Assembly (NCBI RefSeq): GCF_900142845.1
Contig: NZ_FSRU01000002.1
Span: 2,294,001-2,358,000 of the forward strand
Length of the DNA stretch: 64,000 bases
DNA from: Paraburkholderia phenazinium
Lineage (GTDB): Bacteria > Pseudomonadota > Gammaproteobacteria > Burkholderiales > Burkholderiaceae
Reading direction: 5' to 3'
Shown piece after piece: positions 27,907-37,300 of the stretch. Below the pieces are notes generated by a model. That model was not told where the DNA came from. It worked only from the letters and a program-made list of their open reading frames with translations, and searched no databases. Made by a program: the position numbers and the translations under genes. The number at the start of each line of letters is the position of its first letter. Position 1 is the first letter of the stretch.

Positions 27907-28062
27907 GCACGACCGCTCGGCGACCCGTTGAATCCGCAGCCCGTTCCGGTCAGTCAACGTAGGCGCCTGAATCGACAACAGCCTCAAATCGGTCAACAAT
28001 CGGTGACGTCGACAAACCAGCGTAACCTGAACGATCTGGAGCGATGCCACATAGGAGATTAC

Positions 28063-28470
28063 GTGAACCCCGTTTCCGATCTTTCTGTTTTGTTGAGAAC
28101 ATTAGAGCCGGTGCTTAACTCAGGCGTGTTTGTGTTTGCGTCGGTCAAGGATGGTCATGCTATTGACCCGGCCGCTATCGTCGCATCGATTCGAGAGCCC
28201 GAGGGTTTGTCGGTTGTTGTGAGCGAGACTGACGCGGCAATCAGTGGTTTGAACGCGTTATTCAAATGCGCCTGGATTACGCTGACCGTGAATTCAGCGC
28301 TGGATGCGATCGGGTTGACCGCAGCATTCGCCAGTGCATTGGGCCGCGCCGGCATCAGCTGTAACGTGGTGGCAGGCGCGTACCACGATCATATTTTTGT
28401 TCCTCTCGAATCGGCACAGGCGGCGATGCAGGTGCTTCGTCAGTTGCAGACGAAAGGAGGCGCGGCGTAA
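28063..28470 (+). CDS. ACT-domain protein (COG3602/DUF2241 type)
   Basis: The 135-residue protein starts at the GTG at 28063, with AGGAG 5-6 bases upstream. SDLSVLLRTLEPVLNSGVFVFASV (residues 5-28) and the later WITLTVNSALDAIGLTAAF and GISCNVVAGAYHDHIFVP segments are typical of this small conserved family of tandem ACT-like folds. The ligand is probably an amino acid or similar small molecule, but no function is established that I can name. It lies after the GST gene in the same direction, 156 bases away, and is convergent with the molybdoenzyme gene. Confidence 0.8.
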   Translation: MNPVSDLSVLLRTLEPVLNSGVFVFASVKDGHAIDPAAIVASIREPEGLSVVVSETDAAISGLNALFKCAWITLTVNSALDAIGLTAAFASALGRAGISCNVVAGAYHDHIFVPLESAQAAMQVLRQLQTKGGAA

Positions 28471-28507
28471 GCACGCATTCGACCGGCTGTTCGATGAAGT
28501 GTGTCGC

Positions 28508-29299
28508 TCAGGAACCACCAAACCAGTTGTAGCCCTGGTTCTCCCAATAACCGCCGGGGTAGTCGTTCGTCACGATGATCGCGACGATGTGTTTGGGATT
28601 CTTGTAGCCGAGCTTGGTGGGCATGCGCAGCTTCATCGGAAAGCCGTACTTCGGCGGCAGCACCTGGCCATCGTAGGTCAGCGTGAGAAGCGTCTGCGCA
28701 TGCAGCGCGGTGGGCATGTCGATGCTCGTCCAGTAGTTGTCCGCACAATGCAACGACACGTAGCGTGCCGTCGTATCCGCGCCGGCGCGCTTCAGGAAGT
28801 CGGCAAAGCGCACGCCGCCCCAGCGGCCGATCGCGCTCCATCCTTCAATGCAGATATGGCGGGTGATCTGGTCCTGCTGCGGCAGCGCGCGCAGCTCGTC
28901 GAGCGTCCAGACACGTTTGCCATGCGCAAGACCGCCTACCTGAAGCCGGTACGAGGCCGGGTCGACTTCCGGCACGTCGTCGATATCGTAGAACGCGTTG
29001 AACGGAAACGGCCGCGTGATCATCGAGTCGGGATAGGTCGGCGCCATCCTGTTCGAATCGAACAGCAGGGACTGTACGTCGTCGTTGAAGAACGAGATCC
29101 TGCGCAGCATCGTGTTGACCGATTTGTCGTTGCTGAGATCGCAGCCGGACAACATCGCCAGGCCGCCGAGCGAGAGAATCCGCTTGCCGAGCAGGCGGCG
29201 CGCGGGATTTCCCAGTTCGTTGCGCGCATCCTTGATGATGGATTCAGCGTGAGACGAAAGAAACGAACCCGGCTCCTGAGCTCTTTTTCGAAAGGTCAC
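28508..29299 (-). CDS. Molybdopterin-dependent oxidoreductase (sulfite-oxidase-like fold)
   Basis: The 263-residue form begins at the GTG at 29299, directly after the cytochrome b stop. A twin-arginine-like stretch (ARRLLGKRILSLGGLAMLSGC, about residues 32-52) suggests export, possibly with lipid attachment at the Cys. The body has the sulfite-oxidase/MsrP-type core with the molybdenum-ligand Cys near residue 150 (RHICIEGWSAIGRWGGV) and KYGFPMKLRMPTKLGYKNPK near the C-terminus. It probably receives electrons from the membrane cytochrome b encoded upstream. The substrate is unknown. A longer ORF runs upstream through the cytochrome gene in another frame and is not real. Confidence 0.85.
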   Translation of the reverse strand: MTFRKRAQEPGSFLSSHAESIIKDARNELGNPARRLLGKRILSLGGLAMLSGCDLSNDKSVNTMLRRISFFNDDVQSLLFDSNRMAPTYPDSMITRPFPFNAFYDIDDVPEVDPASYRLQVGGLAHGKRVWTLDELRALPQQDQITRHICIEGWSAIGRWGGVRFADFLKRAGADTTARYVSLHCADNYWTSIDMPTALHAQTLLTLTYDGQVLPPKYGFPMKLRMPTKLGYKNPKHIVAIIVTNDYPGGYWENQGYNWFGGS

Positions 29300-29301
29300 G
29301 G

Positions 29302-29895
29302 TTACCGTCCGCGGATCATCAAAAGCAGCGAGCGCGGCACCAGCGCGACCATTGCGACGTGTACGACGAAGAACGCCACCAGCACGCTCATTGCAAAAAA
29401 ATGCACGACACGCGCGTTGTCGTACCCGCCCATCAGCATGCGCAGCAGCGGAAACTGGACCGACTTCCATATAGCCAGTCCCGAGAGGATCACCAACGCG
29501 ATATCGAAGATGACGGCCAGATAGGCGAATTTCTGCACGACGTTGTAGCGTGTGAGGTCCTCGTGCCCGAGCGTGCCGCGCAGCGCGGCGACGAGATCCG
29601 TCGCAAGCGACCTGAGTCCGATCGGCAGCAGTTTCCGGCGCAGACGTCCGGAAGCGACATTCAGCATGAGGTAGACGAGGAAATTCGCCACCAGCATCCA
29701 CATGACCGCGAAGTGCCACAGCAAGGCACCGCCGAGCCACCCGCCCAATGTCATGGCGGAAGGAAATCGCAAGACTGGAAAAATCGGCGAGGCGTCGTAG
29801 ACCTGCCAACCGCTCATCGCCATCAGGACGACAGCGAGCGCGTTAATCCAGTGTGTGATGCGGACCCAGGCGGGTTGAATCGTTGCGTGGCTCAA
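29302..29895 (-). CDS. Cytochrome b561-type membrane subunit (cytochrome b/b6 domain)
   Basis: A TTG at 29895 gives 197 residues starting just before SHATIQPAWVRITHWINALAV; an in-frame ATG at 30003 would add 36 non-conserved residues. Four to five membrane helices are visible (THWINALAVVLMAMSGW, LLWHFAVMWMLVANFLVYLML, FAYLAVIFDIALVILSGLA, VVHFFAMSVLVAFFVVHVAMVAL). The paired His in RITHW, LWHF, VVHFF and FVVHV are candidate haem ligands. It should pass quinol electrons to the periplasmic molybdoenzyme encoded 2 bases downstream. Confidence 0.85.
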   Translation of the reverse strand: MSHATIQPAWVRITHWINALAVVLMAMSGWQVYDASPIFPVLRFPSAMTLGGWLGGALLWHFAVMWMLVANFLVYLMLNVASGRLRRKLLPIGLRSLATDLVAALRGTLGHEDLTRYNVVQKFAYLAVIFDIALVILSGLAIWKSVQFPLLRMLMGGYDNARVVHFFAMSVLVAFFVVHVAMVALVPRSLLLMIRGR

Positions 29896-30009
29896 AGCGA
29901 TCTCGTGATGGATGAGGGCCGATATCAGGCCGGTACTGTGGCCAACCGCGCTTGCCGCAAATGGGGCAGCTCGCCGCCATGAGCGGCCACAGTGAACCGG
30001 CATCCTGCG

Positions 30010-30624
30010 TTAGAACTGCGGCGCCACGCCGTCCTTCTCGACGAACAGCACGTGCGCGTCATAAATGCCGTTCGCACCGGGTGTCACCACGAGGAACACC
30101 TTCTTCCCTGCCGTGAGATCCGTTCTGCTCGCCGGAACCGGCGTCACGACGGGCACGTTTTCCGGCACTGTCACCGTGCTGCTGCCGCCCTTGTACGACA
30201 GATTCAATTCACGTCCGCTGGTACCAGTGACCACCGACACCACGTTTGCATTCGTCATCGTGCTGTTGGGACCGAAGTCATAAGCGAAATGCCCTTCGGC
30301 CGTACCGCGTGCAGCATCAGGAAAGACAATCATCGACGTGGCCGTCAATTTGCCATCGCTGCCCGCTAGCGCCGGCGTCCCCACGTATGTACCGACTTTG
30401 GCGTCGGAAAGCCTGGCGGCCTTGAGCGCCGAGACCCCGACGTCCGGCTTGACATCGACCGCCACGGTGTCGCCGCTGTTCCGATGCACGGTCAGCGTTT
30501 CGCCTTTGAACGACACAATATCGCCACGAATCCGCTCCGGTTTGACGTCCGGCGTTTGCGCAAAAGACACGCTCGAAAACGCAACAGCAGCGAACCAAAC
30601 ACCTAGTTTGTAATGAATCGACAC
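30010..30624 (-). CDS. Secreted protein with DUF5666-like strand repeats
   Basis: The 204-residue protein has a Sec signal (MSIHYKLGVWFAAVAFSSVSFA-QT). The segment RGDIVSFKGETLTVHRNSGDTVAVDV followed by VGTYVGTPALAGSDGKLTA looks like the small OB/beta-barrel repeats of DUF5666 proteins, which often bind or sense metals or cofactors; that resemblance is tentative. It is the first gene of a run with the cytochrome b and molybdoenzyme genes (spacings of about 114 and 2 bases), so it may belong to the same periplasmic redox system. Confidence 0.6.
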   Translation of the reverse strand: MSIHYKLGVWFAAVAFSSVSFAQTPDVKPERIRGDIVSFKGETLTVHRNSGDTVAVDVKPDVGVSALKAARLSDAKVGTYVGTPALAGSDGKLTATSMIVFPDAARGTAEGHFAYDFGPNSTMTNANVVSVVTGTSGRELNLSYKGGSSTVTVPENVPVVTPVPASRTDLTAGKKVFLVVTPGANGIYDAHVLFVEKDGVAPQF

Positions 30625-30751
30625 GAGTTACTCCATCTACATGAATGCCATTGAATCGGGACGCCAGACGCTGACGGATGCCACGGTTGTCACGGTCGCC
30701 GAAGACCGGCCTCCGACGTCTGGACGTGTGCGTTGCCGGGGTGTTAGCCAC

Positions 30752-31057
30752 TCAGGACAACTGATTCTTCATGGCCAGGACGTCGATCGGTTCGATCGAC
30801 GGGGGGCTTGCCAGCAGCTCGTCGACGCGCGCCATCAGGGCACCGGCCATATTGCCGCGCAGGTGTGCCTGGCGATCCTCTTCGCTCGCAAACGCGTCGA
30901 AGACACCGAAGGTCGTCGGCGACAGCCTGAGGGCGAACCAGATCGGCGTGGTCGTCTCCCGATTGGTCATTTCAAGGCCCGCGGTGAGGAAGTCGGCGAC
31001 CGCCTGCTCCTTTCCCGGTTTGGCTTCAAGTCGGACAAAAAAGGCGTGCGTGATCAT
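30752..31057 (-). CDS. Antibiotic-biosynthesis-monooxygenase-type (ABM) small protein
   Basis: The ATG at 31057, preceded by GGAG, gives 101 residues starting ITHAFFVRLEAKPGKEQAVADFL. This and the later FGVFDAFASEEDRQAHLRG are the conserved features of the dimeric ferredoxin-like ABM fold. Members act as cofactor-free oxygenases or as quinol-handling proteins; the substrate here is unknown. It is divergent from the GlxA-type regulator at 31167, which is the likely controller. A longer in-frame extension upstream overlaps that regulator's coding region and is discounted. Confidence 0.85.
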   Translation of the reverse strand: MITHAFFVRLEAKPGKEQAVADFLTAGLEMTNRETTTPIWFALRLSPTTFGVFDAFASEEDRQAHLRGNMAGALMARVDELLASPPSIEPIDVLAMKNQLS

Positions 31058-31166
31058 CTGTGTTCTCCGGTGCCCGCGTGAGGAGTTCATGCGGTGAGCC
31101 ACACTGTACAAACAGAGTCCGTTAGCGAATACTGTCTGAATCGACAATTTTGGTATCAATCCTGCC

Positions 31167-32126
31167 ATGCGAATTTTTGTCCTCGCGCTCGACGGGGTGT
31201 TCGACACGGGCCTCACCACGGTGCTCGATAGCTTGACGATGGCCAACGGCCTTGCAAGCACGACAGGGGTGGCCACAGCGGGCTTTGACATCACCGTGGT
31301 GGGGATGCGGCCGCAGGTGCACACCGAGCTTGGCATGCAAGTGCCCGTCCGCGATATGAGCGGCGCACCTGCGCCGGACTGGGTCGTCTTGCCGGCACTC
31401 AACCGCATGACGGGCGAGGCGCTTGTGCCTGTACTCGGCCGGGACGATGTGGTCGATGCGCTGGGCGCCTTGCGCGCATGGCGAAGTGGCGGCGCCCGCG
31501 TTGCAGCCGCCTGCACGGGTACGTTCGTGCTGGCTGAAAGCGGCTTGCTCGACGGTGGCGAAGCCACGACCACCTGGTGGCTCTCACCGCTGTTCCGGCA
31601 GCGCTACCCAAAGGTGAATCTGGATGCGCACCGGATTGTCGTTCCCAGCGGCGGCGCGCTAACGGCGGGGGCGGCCCTGAGCCACCTCGATCTTGCGCTC
31701 TGGCTGATCCGCAACAACAGCCCTGAGCTTGCGGCGCTCGTGGCGAAGTACCTCGTGTTCGATACGCGACTGTCGCAGTCTGCCTATGCGATCTCCGATC
31801 ACCTCTCCCACTCGGACCCGCTCGTCGAGCGGTTCGACCGCTGGGTGCGCGATCACCTCGGCACGGCAATCGCACTCGACGTCGTCGCCGATGCGTTGGC
31901 GACCAGTCCGCGAACGTTGACGCGACGTCTGAACGCGGTGCTCGGTAAAACCCCTATCGAGTACATTCAGGATCTGCGGATCGAGCGCGCGGTCCAATTA
32001 CTCAAGACAACCAGGCTCACCGTCGATCGCATTGCGGAGCAGGTCGGATACGCGGACGGCCACACGTTGCGAACGTTGTTGCGACGGCGGATCGGTAAGG
32101 GAGTCCGCGAGTTGCGGGTGTCGTGA
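31167..32126 (+). CDS. GlxA-family AraC-type transcriptional regulator
   Basis: The 319-residue protein has an N-terminal DJ-1/PfpI-like domain (residues 1-190), including the nucleophile-elbow-like VAAACTGTFVLAESGLLDG. Its C-terminal AraC domain has two helix-turn-helices (ALDVVADALATSPRTLTRRLNAVLGKTPIEYIQDLRIERA and TVDRIAEQVGYADGHTLRTLLRRR). Relatives such as FtrA regulate small catabolic or detoxification genes. It is divergent from the ABM gene with a 109-base gap and convergent with the TPR-sulfotransferase gene. Confidence 0.92.
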   Translation: MRIFVLALDGVFDTGLTTVLDSLTMANGLASTTGVATAGFDITVVGMRPQVHTELGMQVPVRDMSGAPAPDWVVLPALNRMTGEALVPVLGRDDVVDALGALRAWRSGGARVAAACTGTFVLAESGLLDGGEATTTWWLSPLFRQRYPKVNLDAHRIVVPSGGALTAGAALSHLDLALWLIRNNSPELAALVAKYLVFDTRLSQSAYAISDHLSHSDPLVERFDRWVRDHLGTAIALDVVADALATSPRTLTRRLNAVLGKTPIEYIQDLRIERAVQLLKTTRLTVDRIAEQVGYADGHTLRTLLRRRIGKGVRELRVS

Positions 32127-32203
32127 ATCGGGCGCGAGCCGGAAAACAATCGCGGCAACATCGATCGGCAGACCAGAGGCTTCACGGGACTGAACGCCCG
32201 CTG

Positions 32204-34318
32204 TCACGGCGCATCGATCCCCAACGCTTCGAGCAGCGGTCCGAGATACGCCGCGTAAGCCTGCCAGCGGCCTTTCGATGTTGCATAGAGCGGCTGGCGC
32301 ACCTGGTTCACACTGGCCGTGCGCACCACGCGGCGGTTCTCGTGGAAGTTCAGACACGCATCGTCCCAGGGCAGATCGAGGAATTCGATCAGCCGCTTCG
32401 CTTCGCCTTCGATGTCATCCACCACGGCTTCGTAATCCACCTCGATGAAGCGATCTTTCGGCAAAACCTCGCGCCAGTGCGCCATCAGACGCTCGTAGTA
32501 GCGGTAGTACGTGCCGAGTTCGGTCTGGTCATAGCTGAACGACTGCTCACCAATAAAGAGTTTCGTATAGCACGACAGACAGGTATCGACCGGATCACGC
32601 CGCGCGTGGATGATGCGCGCACCGGGCAGGATTAGCGGAATCAGGCCCGCGTACAGGAAGTTGCCCGGCATCTTGTCGACGAGGCGTGTGCGGCCCTGCG
32701 CGAGCGGTGCGATGCGCTCAAGGTAGTGGCGTCCAATCTGTTTCAGCACACGGCTGGCTTCGCCTTGGTTCGCATCGTCATTGACCAGCGCGGGCAGATG
32801 GTCAGGATAAATTCCGCTCCCCTCTACCACCAGCCGCAACGCCGACAACTCGCCCGCACCCGTTACCTGCGGATGCGATGAAACGATCTGCTCGATCAGC
32901 GTGGTACCCGAACGCGGCATGCCGAGGACGAACACCGGCAAATCGGAGGCCTCGCCTTTGCCGCTCAGCCTGTGGTACAGCCCGGGTGTAAAGGTGCGCG
33001 CAAGGTGCGCCATCCACTGGCCGGATTCGACCACGTCATAGTCGAAGGTCGTACGTTTCTGGCGACAGCCCGCCTCGAAATGGGCGAACGCACGTTCACC
33101 ATCCTTGATATCCAGATACGCCTTGCCCAGCGCAAAATGCACCGCAATCCGGTTGGGCAGCGGCCGGCGTTCGCCTTCCGCGAGAAACGCTTCAAGTACG
33201 GTAAAAGCGGGGTCGCCCACGCTGAATTTGTGCGCATCGGCACGGGCAGCGAGAATCGGTGCGGAGTCCGGAAAGATTTCCAGTGCATGATCGAACGCGG
33301 CGAACGCGGCGTCTTTCCGGCCCGCTTCCATTAACAGCCTCGCACGGCCTAGCAGGGCGTCCTCGGCCAACGCGCCAGGCAACTGTGCCGCATGGTCGAA
33401 CTCCACGAGCGCCTCGTCGGTCTCGCCCAGCGCCTGCAACACCAGCGCGAGCGCATGATGCGCATCCGTGCTGTGGGGCACAAGCGCCACCGCCTGACGC
33501 GCGAAATCAAGCGCTTCCGTCAAGCGCTCGATCTGCCGAAGCACTTTGGCGCATGCGATGAGTGCGGACGGATGTTGCGGTGCGAACGCGCGGAGCATGT
33601 CGAGCGCATTCAGCGCATCGTCGTAATGACGGCGCGAGGTTTCGACCTCGGCCAGGTTCAGGTAAGCATCAATCAGACGCGGGTTCAGATCGATCGCAAA
33701 GCGGGCCTTGATGGCCGCTTCGTCGTAGCGCCCCTGCGTGGACAGCAGATACCCGAGATTGCTGTGCGCTTCAGCGTAATCCGCATCCAGTTCCAGCGCC
33801 CGGCGGTAGTGGAATTCGGCAAGATCAAGGCGGTCAAGGCGCCGGCAGGTATTGGCGAGATTGTTGTGCGCCTGCGCCCAGCCGGGTTGTAGTGCGATCA
33901 CGCGTTCGAGGCAGATCCGGCTTTCCTCGAACTTGCCCGCCTCCTGAAGCACGATGCCGAGGTTGTTCCAGCCCGACACGAGCGAGGCATCCATCGCCAC
34001 GGCACGGCGGCCTGCTTCCTCGGCATCCGCGAGCAATCCCTTTTGTCGGCACAGTTCGGCGAGATCGCTTGAATACGCAGCGGGTGCACCCGCTGCGTTG
34101 CACGCTTGGCGTATGTGAGAAATCGCTAGATCGAGCTTGCCGTCGGCGTGGGCCATCAGGCCGAGCAGATGCAGCGCATCGGCCTGCCCCGGCCACACTG
34201 CCAGCACGCTCTGGCAGCACTGTTCGGCCTGCGTGGCCTGGCCGGCGCTCCAGTGTGCGCGCGCACGCTGGAGGGCTTCAGGGATACCTGGAGTGTCCTT
34301 GCGGGGAACGGTGGGCAT
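32204..34318 (-). CDS. TPR-repeat protein with C-terminal sulfotransferase domain
   Basis: The 704-residue form starts at the ATG at 34318 (MPTVPRKDTPGIPEALQRAR); the reading frame also extends to 34372 inside the autotransporter end. Residues about 10-400 are TPR repeats (NNLGIVLQEAGKFEESRICLERVI, YAEAHSNLGYLLSTQGRYDEAA). The sulfotransferase domain has the PAPS 5'-phosphosulfate loop at about 461-480 (PVFVLGMPRSGTTLIEQIV) and a 3'-phosphate motif (IIHARRDPVDTCLSCY). It would transfer sulfate from PAPS to an acceptor, protein or glycan. It lies 7 bases after the autotransporter stop, so the adhesin is a plausible target. There is no signal peptide: a cytoplasmic enzyme. Confidence 0.88.
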   Translation of the reverse strand: MPTVPRKDTPGIPEALQRARAHWSAGQATQAEQCCQSVLAVWPGQADALHLLGLMAHADGKLDLAISHIRQACNAAGAPAAYSSDLAELCRQKGLLADAEEAGRRAVAMDASLVSGWNNLGIVLQEAGKFEESRICLERVIALQPGWAQAHNNLANTCRRLDRLDLAEFHYRRALELDADYAEAHSNLGYLLSTQGRYDEAAIKARFAIDLNPRLIDAYLNLAEVETSRRHYDDALNALDMLRAFAPQHPSALIACAKVLRQIERLTEALDFARQAVALVPHSTDAHHALALVLQALGETDEALVEFDHAAQLPGALAEDALLGRARLLMEAGRKDAAFAAFDHALEIFPDSAPILAARADAHKFSVGDPAFTVLEAFLAEGERRPLPNRIAVHFALGKAYLDIKDGERAFAHFEAGCRQKRTTFDYDVVESGQWMAHLARTFTPGLYHRLSGKGEASDLPVFVLGMPRSGTTLIEQIVSSHPQVTGAGELSALRLVVEGSGIYPDHLPALVNDDANQGEASRVLKQIGRHYLERIAPLAQGRTRLVDKMPGNFLYAGLIPLILPGARIIHARRDPVDTCLSCYTKLFIGEQSFSYDQTELGTYYRYYERLMAHWREVLPKDRFIEVDYEAVVDDIEGEAKRLIEFLDLPWDDACLNFHENRRVVRTASVNQVRQPLYATSKGRWQAYAAYLGPLLEALGIDAP

Positions 34319-34325
34319 GACGGTT

Positions 34326-37300
34326 TCAGAATTGATAACCCACCCGAATGCTACCCTGCTGAGCCGACGCATGATCCGTGTTGATCACCGTGTCGTAGTT
34401 CAGCGATACGTCCATGTTCTTCGTCGGATGCAGCGTGACGCTTGCGCCTGTCGTCAGGTAGCCACGCGGCAGGTTGGTCCCCGGAGCGGCGAACCCCGTG
34501 CCGTCCTGTGCGGCAACTGTCATTGTCCGGTTCACATCGAGCAGTTCACGCGCGTAGCCGAGCCGCAACTCGACGTTCACAGGCTTCACCGCATCGCCGA
34601 ATGCCTTGTCGAGCGTGACGCCGGCATACGGCTGCAAGCTGTGCACGTTGTCCGTGCCGACGTTCAGATCTTCTCCACCCGCCCCGCTCTCACCGAAGCC
34701 GTTCGCGTGGAAATACGCGTAGCGCAGTCCGACGCGCGGCGTGACCGTTACGTCGCCGAACCTCATCGGCAAACTCGCCTGGGCACCCGTGGTGACGTCC
34801 TGCCCCATGTGGTTGCCTTCGGCTGTGCCTGTCGAGTCACCGAATGGACGCTTTTGCGACAGGAAGTCGAGGCCGACGCCGAGTGTCGCGGCCAGACTCA
34901 CCGGCCCCACGAAGCGACTGCCGTACAGCGCTGCGCGCAGCGTGTCGATCGTGCCCGAGTCGCCAGTGCCCTGTTCGTCGATGTCCGAATGGTCGTAACC
35001 GGCCGACACGCCTACGGTGTAGTCACCGAGTTTCTGGTCGAGCCCGGCGAGGAAGCCATAGCGATTCGTCTGGAAGCCGGGTTCGCTGTTGGTGCCTTCC
35101 ACCTTCGTCTGGACACCGGTGGCAGCGACCCAGCCGTCGGGCTGTCCAGCAGTGGCCGCTGACGCGTGATCCAGGCGGTCGAGCAGCGCGGCGCCCGTGG
35201 CCTGCGCGCCGAGAAGGGCGGAGGTGCCGACTGCCGTGTAGATGCTGGTGTCGGTTGGTGCAACGACCACGGGTGCCGCAGGTGCGTCAGGCGTGACGGC
35301 ATCGGCCAGCACAAGCTGGACGTTATTCGCGCCATAGGTGACCGATGTCGTGAGCGTGCCGAGGTAGGACGTGCCCGTGCTCGTCGTGCTGGCGAAGGTG
35401 CCGGAGAGACTGTGTGCCGAGACCAGCGTGTAGCTTCTCGCCGAGTACGTGCCCGGATCGTAGGTAATCGCCAGTGTTCCGCCGAGCGTTGCCGTGCCGC
35501 TCACTGCCAAAGCCGAAGCCGCTGTCGGGCTAACCTCGATAGAGAGCGTCGCGGCACTCGCCTGCGTGTAGTTGCCGCCCACAGTCAACGTGCCGACCGT
35601 GCCGCCTGGCATGACCGTGCCGTTATTGGTCACGCTGCCTGTGACCGTACCGTGGCCACGCAGCGTGCCGGCCGCGTCGACCTGAACATCGCCACCGAGT
35701 ACCGCCGATGGCGTGTTGATATCACCCACTTCGAGCAGGCCGCCCGTAATCTCGGTGGTGCCGGTAAACGACGAACTGTTGCCATCAAAGATCTGCGAGC
35801 CGCTGCCCTGCGTAAGCAGTTTGCCACTGCCTGTGATCGTTCCTCCGAAGGTGCCGCTCGCGTTCATGAGCGTCAGGCTCTGCGTACCCAACGCCACCGT
35901 CCCTGTACCGGCGAGACTCGCAATGGAAGCGCCAGCCGTGGTACCGGAGATATCGAATGTGCCGTTGTCGGTTACGCCGCTCGACGCCGCAACACTGCCG
36001 GCGCCCGATAGCGACAGCGTCGCGCCGCTGTTGATTGTCGTCGCGCCCGTGTAGGTGTTGGTGTTAGTCAGGGTCAGCGAGCCGCCACGGATACTGCTGG
36101 CGACCGTCAAGTTGCTGCCACCGCTGATCGTGCCGCTGATCGTCGACGCCACGCCATCCGTATCGATCGTGCCGTTACCGCTCAGCACAATGCTGCGGCT
36201 GGAGGTGATGCCCGCTGTGGTTTGCAGTGTGCCGCCGTTGAAGGTCATCGCACCCGCTGAAGCGCCAAGATTTCCATCGGACGAAATCGCCAGCGTGCCG
36301 CCGGTAATCGTCGTGCCGCCACTGTAGGTATTCGTGCCCGATAGCGTCAGCGTACCGGTGCCGCTTACCGTCACGTTGCCACTGCCCGAGATGATGCCAC
36401 TTACGCCAAAGTTATTCGTGCTACTGAGTGTCAATGCTGAGGTGCTGCCGTCGAGCAGGATGGCATTGGTCAACGTCACGCCACTAACTGCTGCGCCAAT
36501 GGTGGCACTTACCGTACTCACAGTCGTGCCCACCACCGTGCCCGCATCCAGCTCGATGGGGCCGTTGAGAGCCGCATTGGTCGTTTCAATCGTCAGCGAA
36601 TTCGTGCCGCCAGTGAACCGGATCGCATCACCCTGCGCCCCACTGCCTCCATTCGCCAAGCCACCGGAGATCGTGCCGCTGTTGGTAATCGTCATGTTCG
36701 AGCCGCTAACGCCGGCACCACCCGCGCCACCGCTACCACCATCGCTACCCGTACCCCCGTTGCCGCCTTGAATGGTGCCCGCGTTGGACAAGGTCCCGCT
36801 GCTAATCAGAACACCTGTGCCACCACCACCGCCACCGCCGCCACCATTGGTAACCCCATTCCCCCCATTACCGCCATCGCCCGCTTGAATAGTTCCCGTG
36901 TTAGACAACGAGGTCCCTGTATTGGCCAGGACACCCGTACCGCCACCACCACCGCCGCCGCCCAAAAAGCCACCACCCCCATCGCCACCGCGACCACCTT
37001 GAATGGTGCCCGCGCTGGATAAGGTCCCTGTGTTGATCAGGACGCCGGCACCACCACCGCCGCCGCCACCACCACTACCGCCAGCAGAAGCATTGCCGCC
37101 ATTCTGGGCATTACCCCCTGACACAAGACCGGTTATGGTTTGCGTACTTGCGATTGTCTGTCCGACCCCGCCTCCACTACCACCACCGGTACCGCTAAAA
37201 CGGCCGGCGCTCCCGTTGGAACCGCTACCCGTGCCTGCCGACGGAGAACTCGTCGGGCTAGATTCACCGCCCGCGCCACCCCCACCGTCCCCTTGTCCGC

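Noticed and set aside
28508-29809. 433-residue version of the molybdoenzyme reading through the cytochrome b gene
   Set aside because: The N-terminal 170 residues are an out-of-frame reading of the cytochrome b gene; the GTG at 29299 fits the operon.
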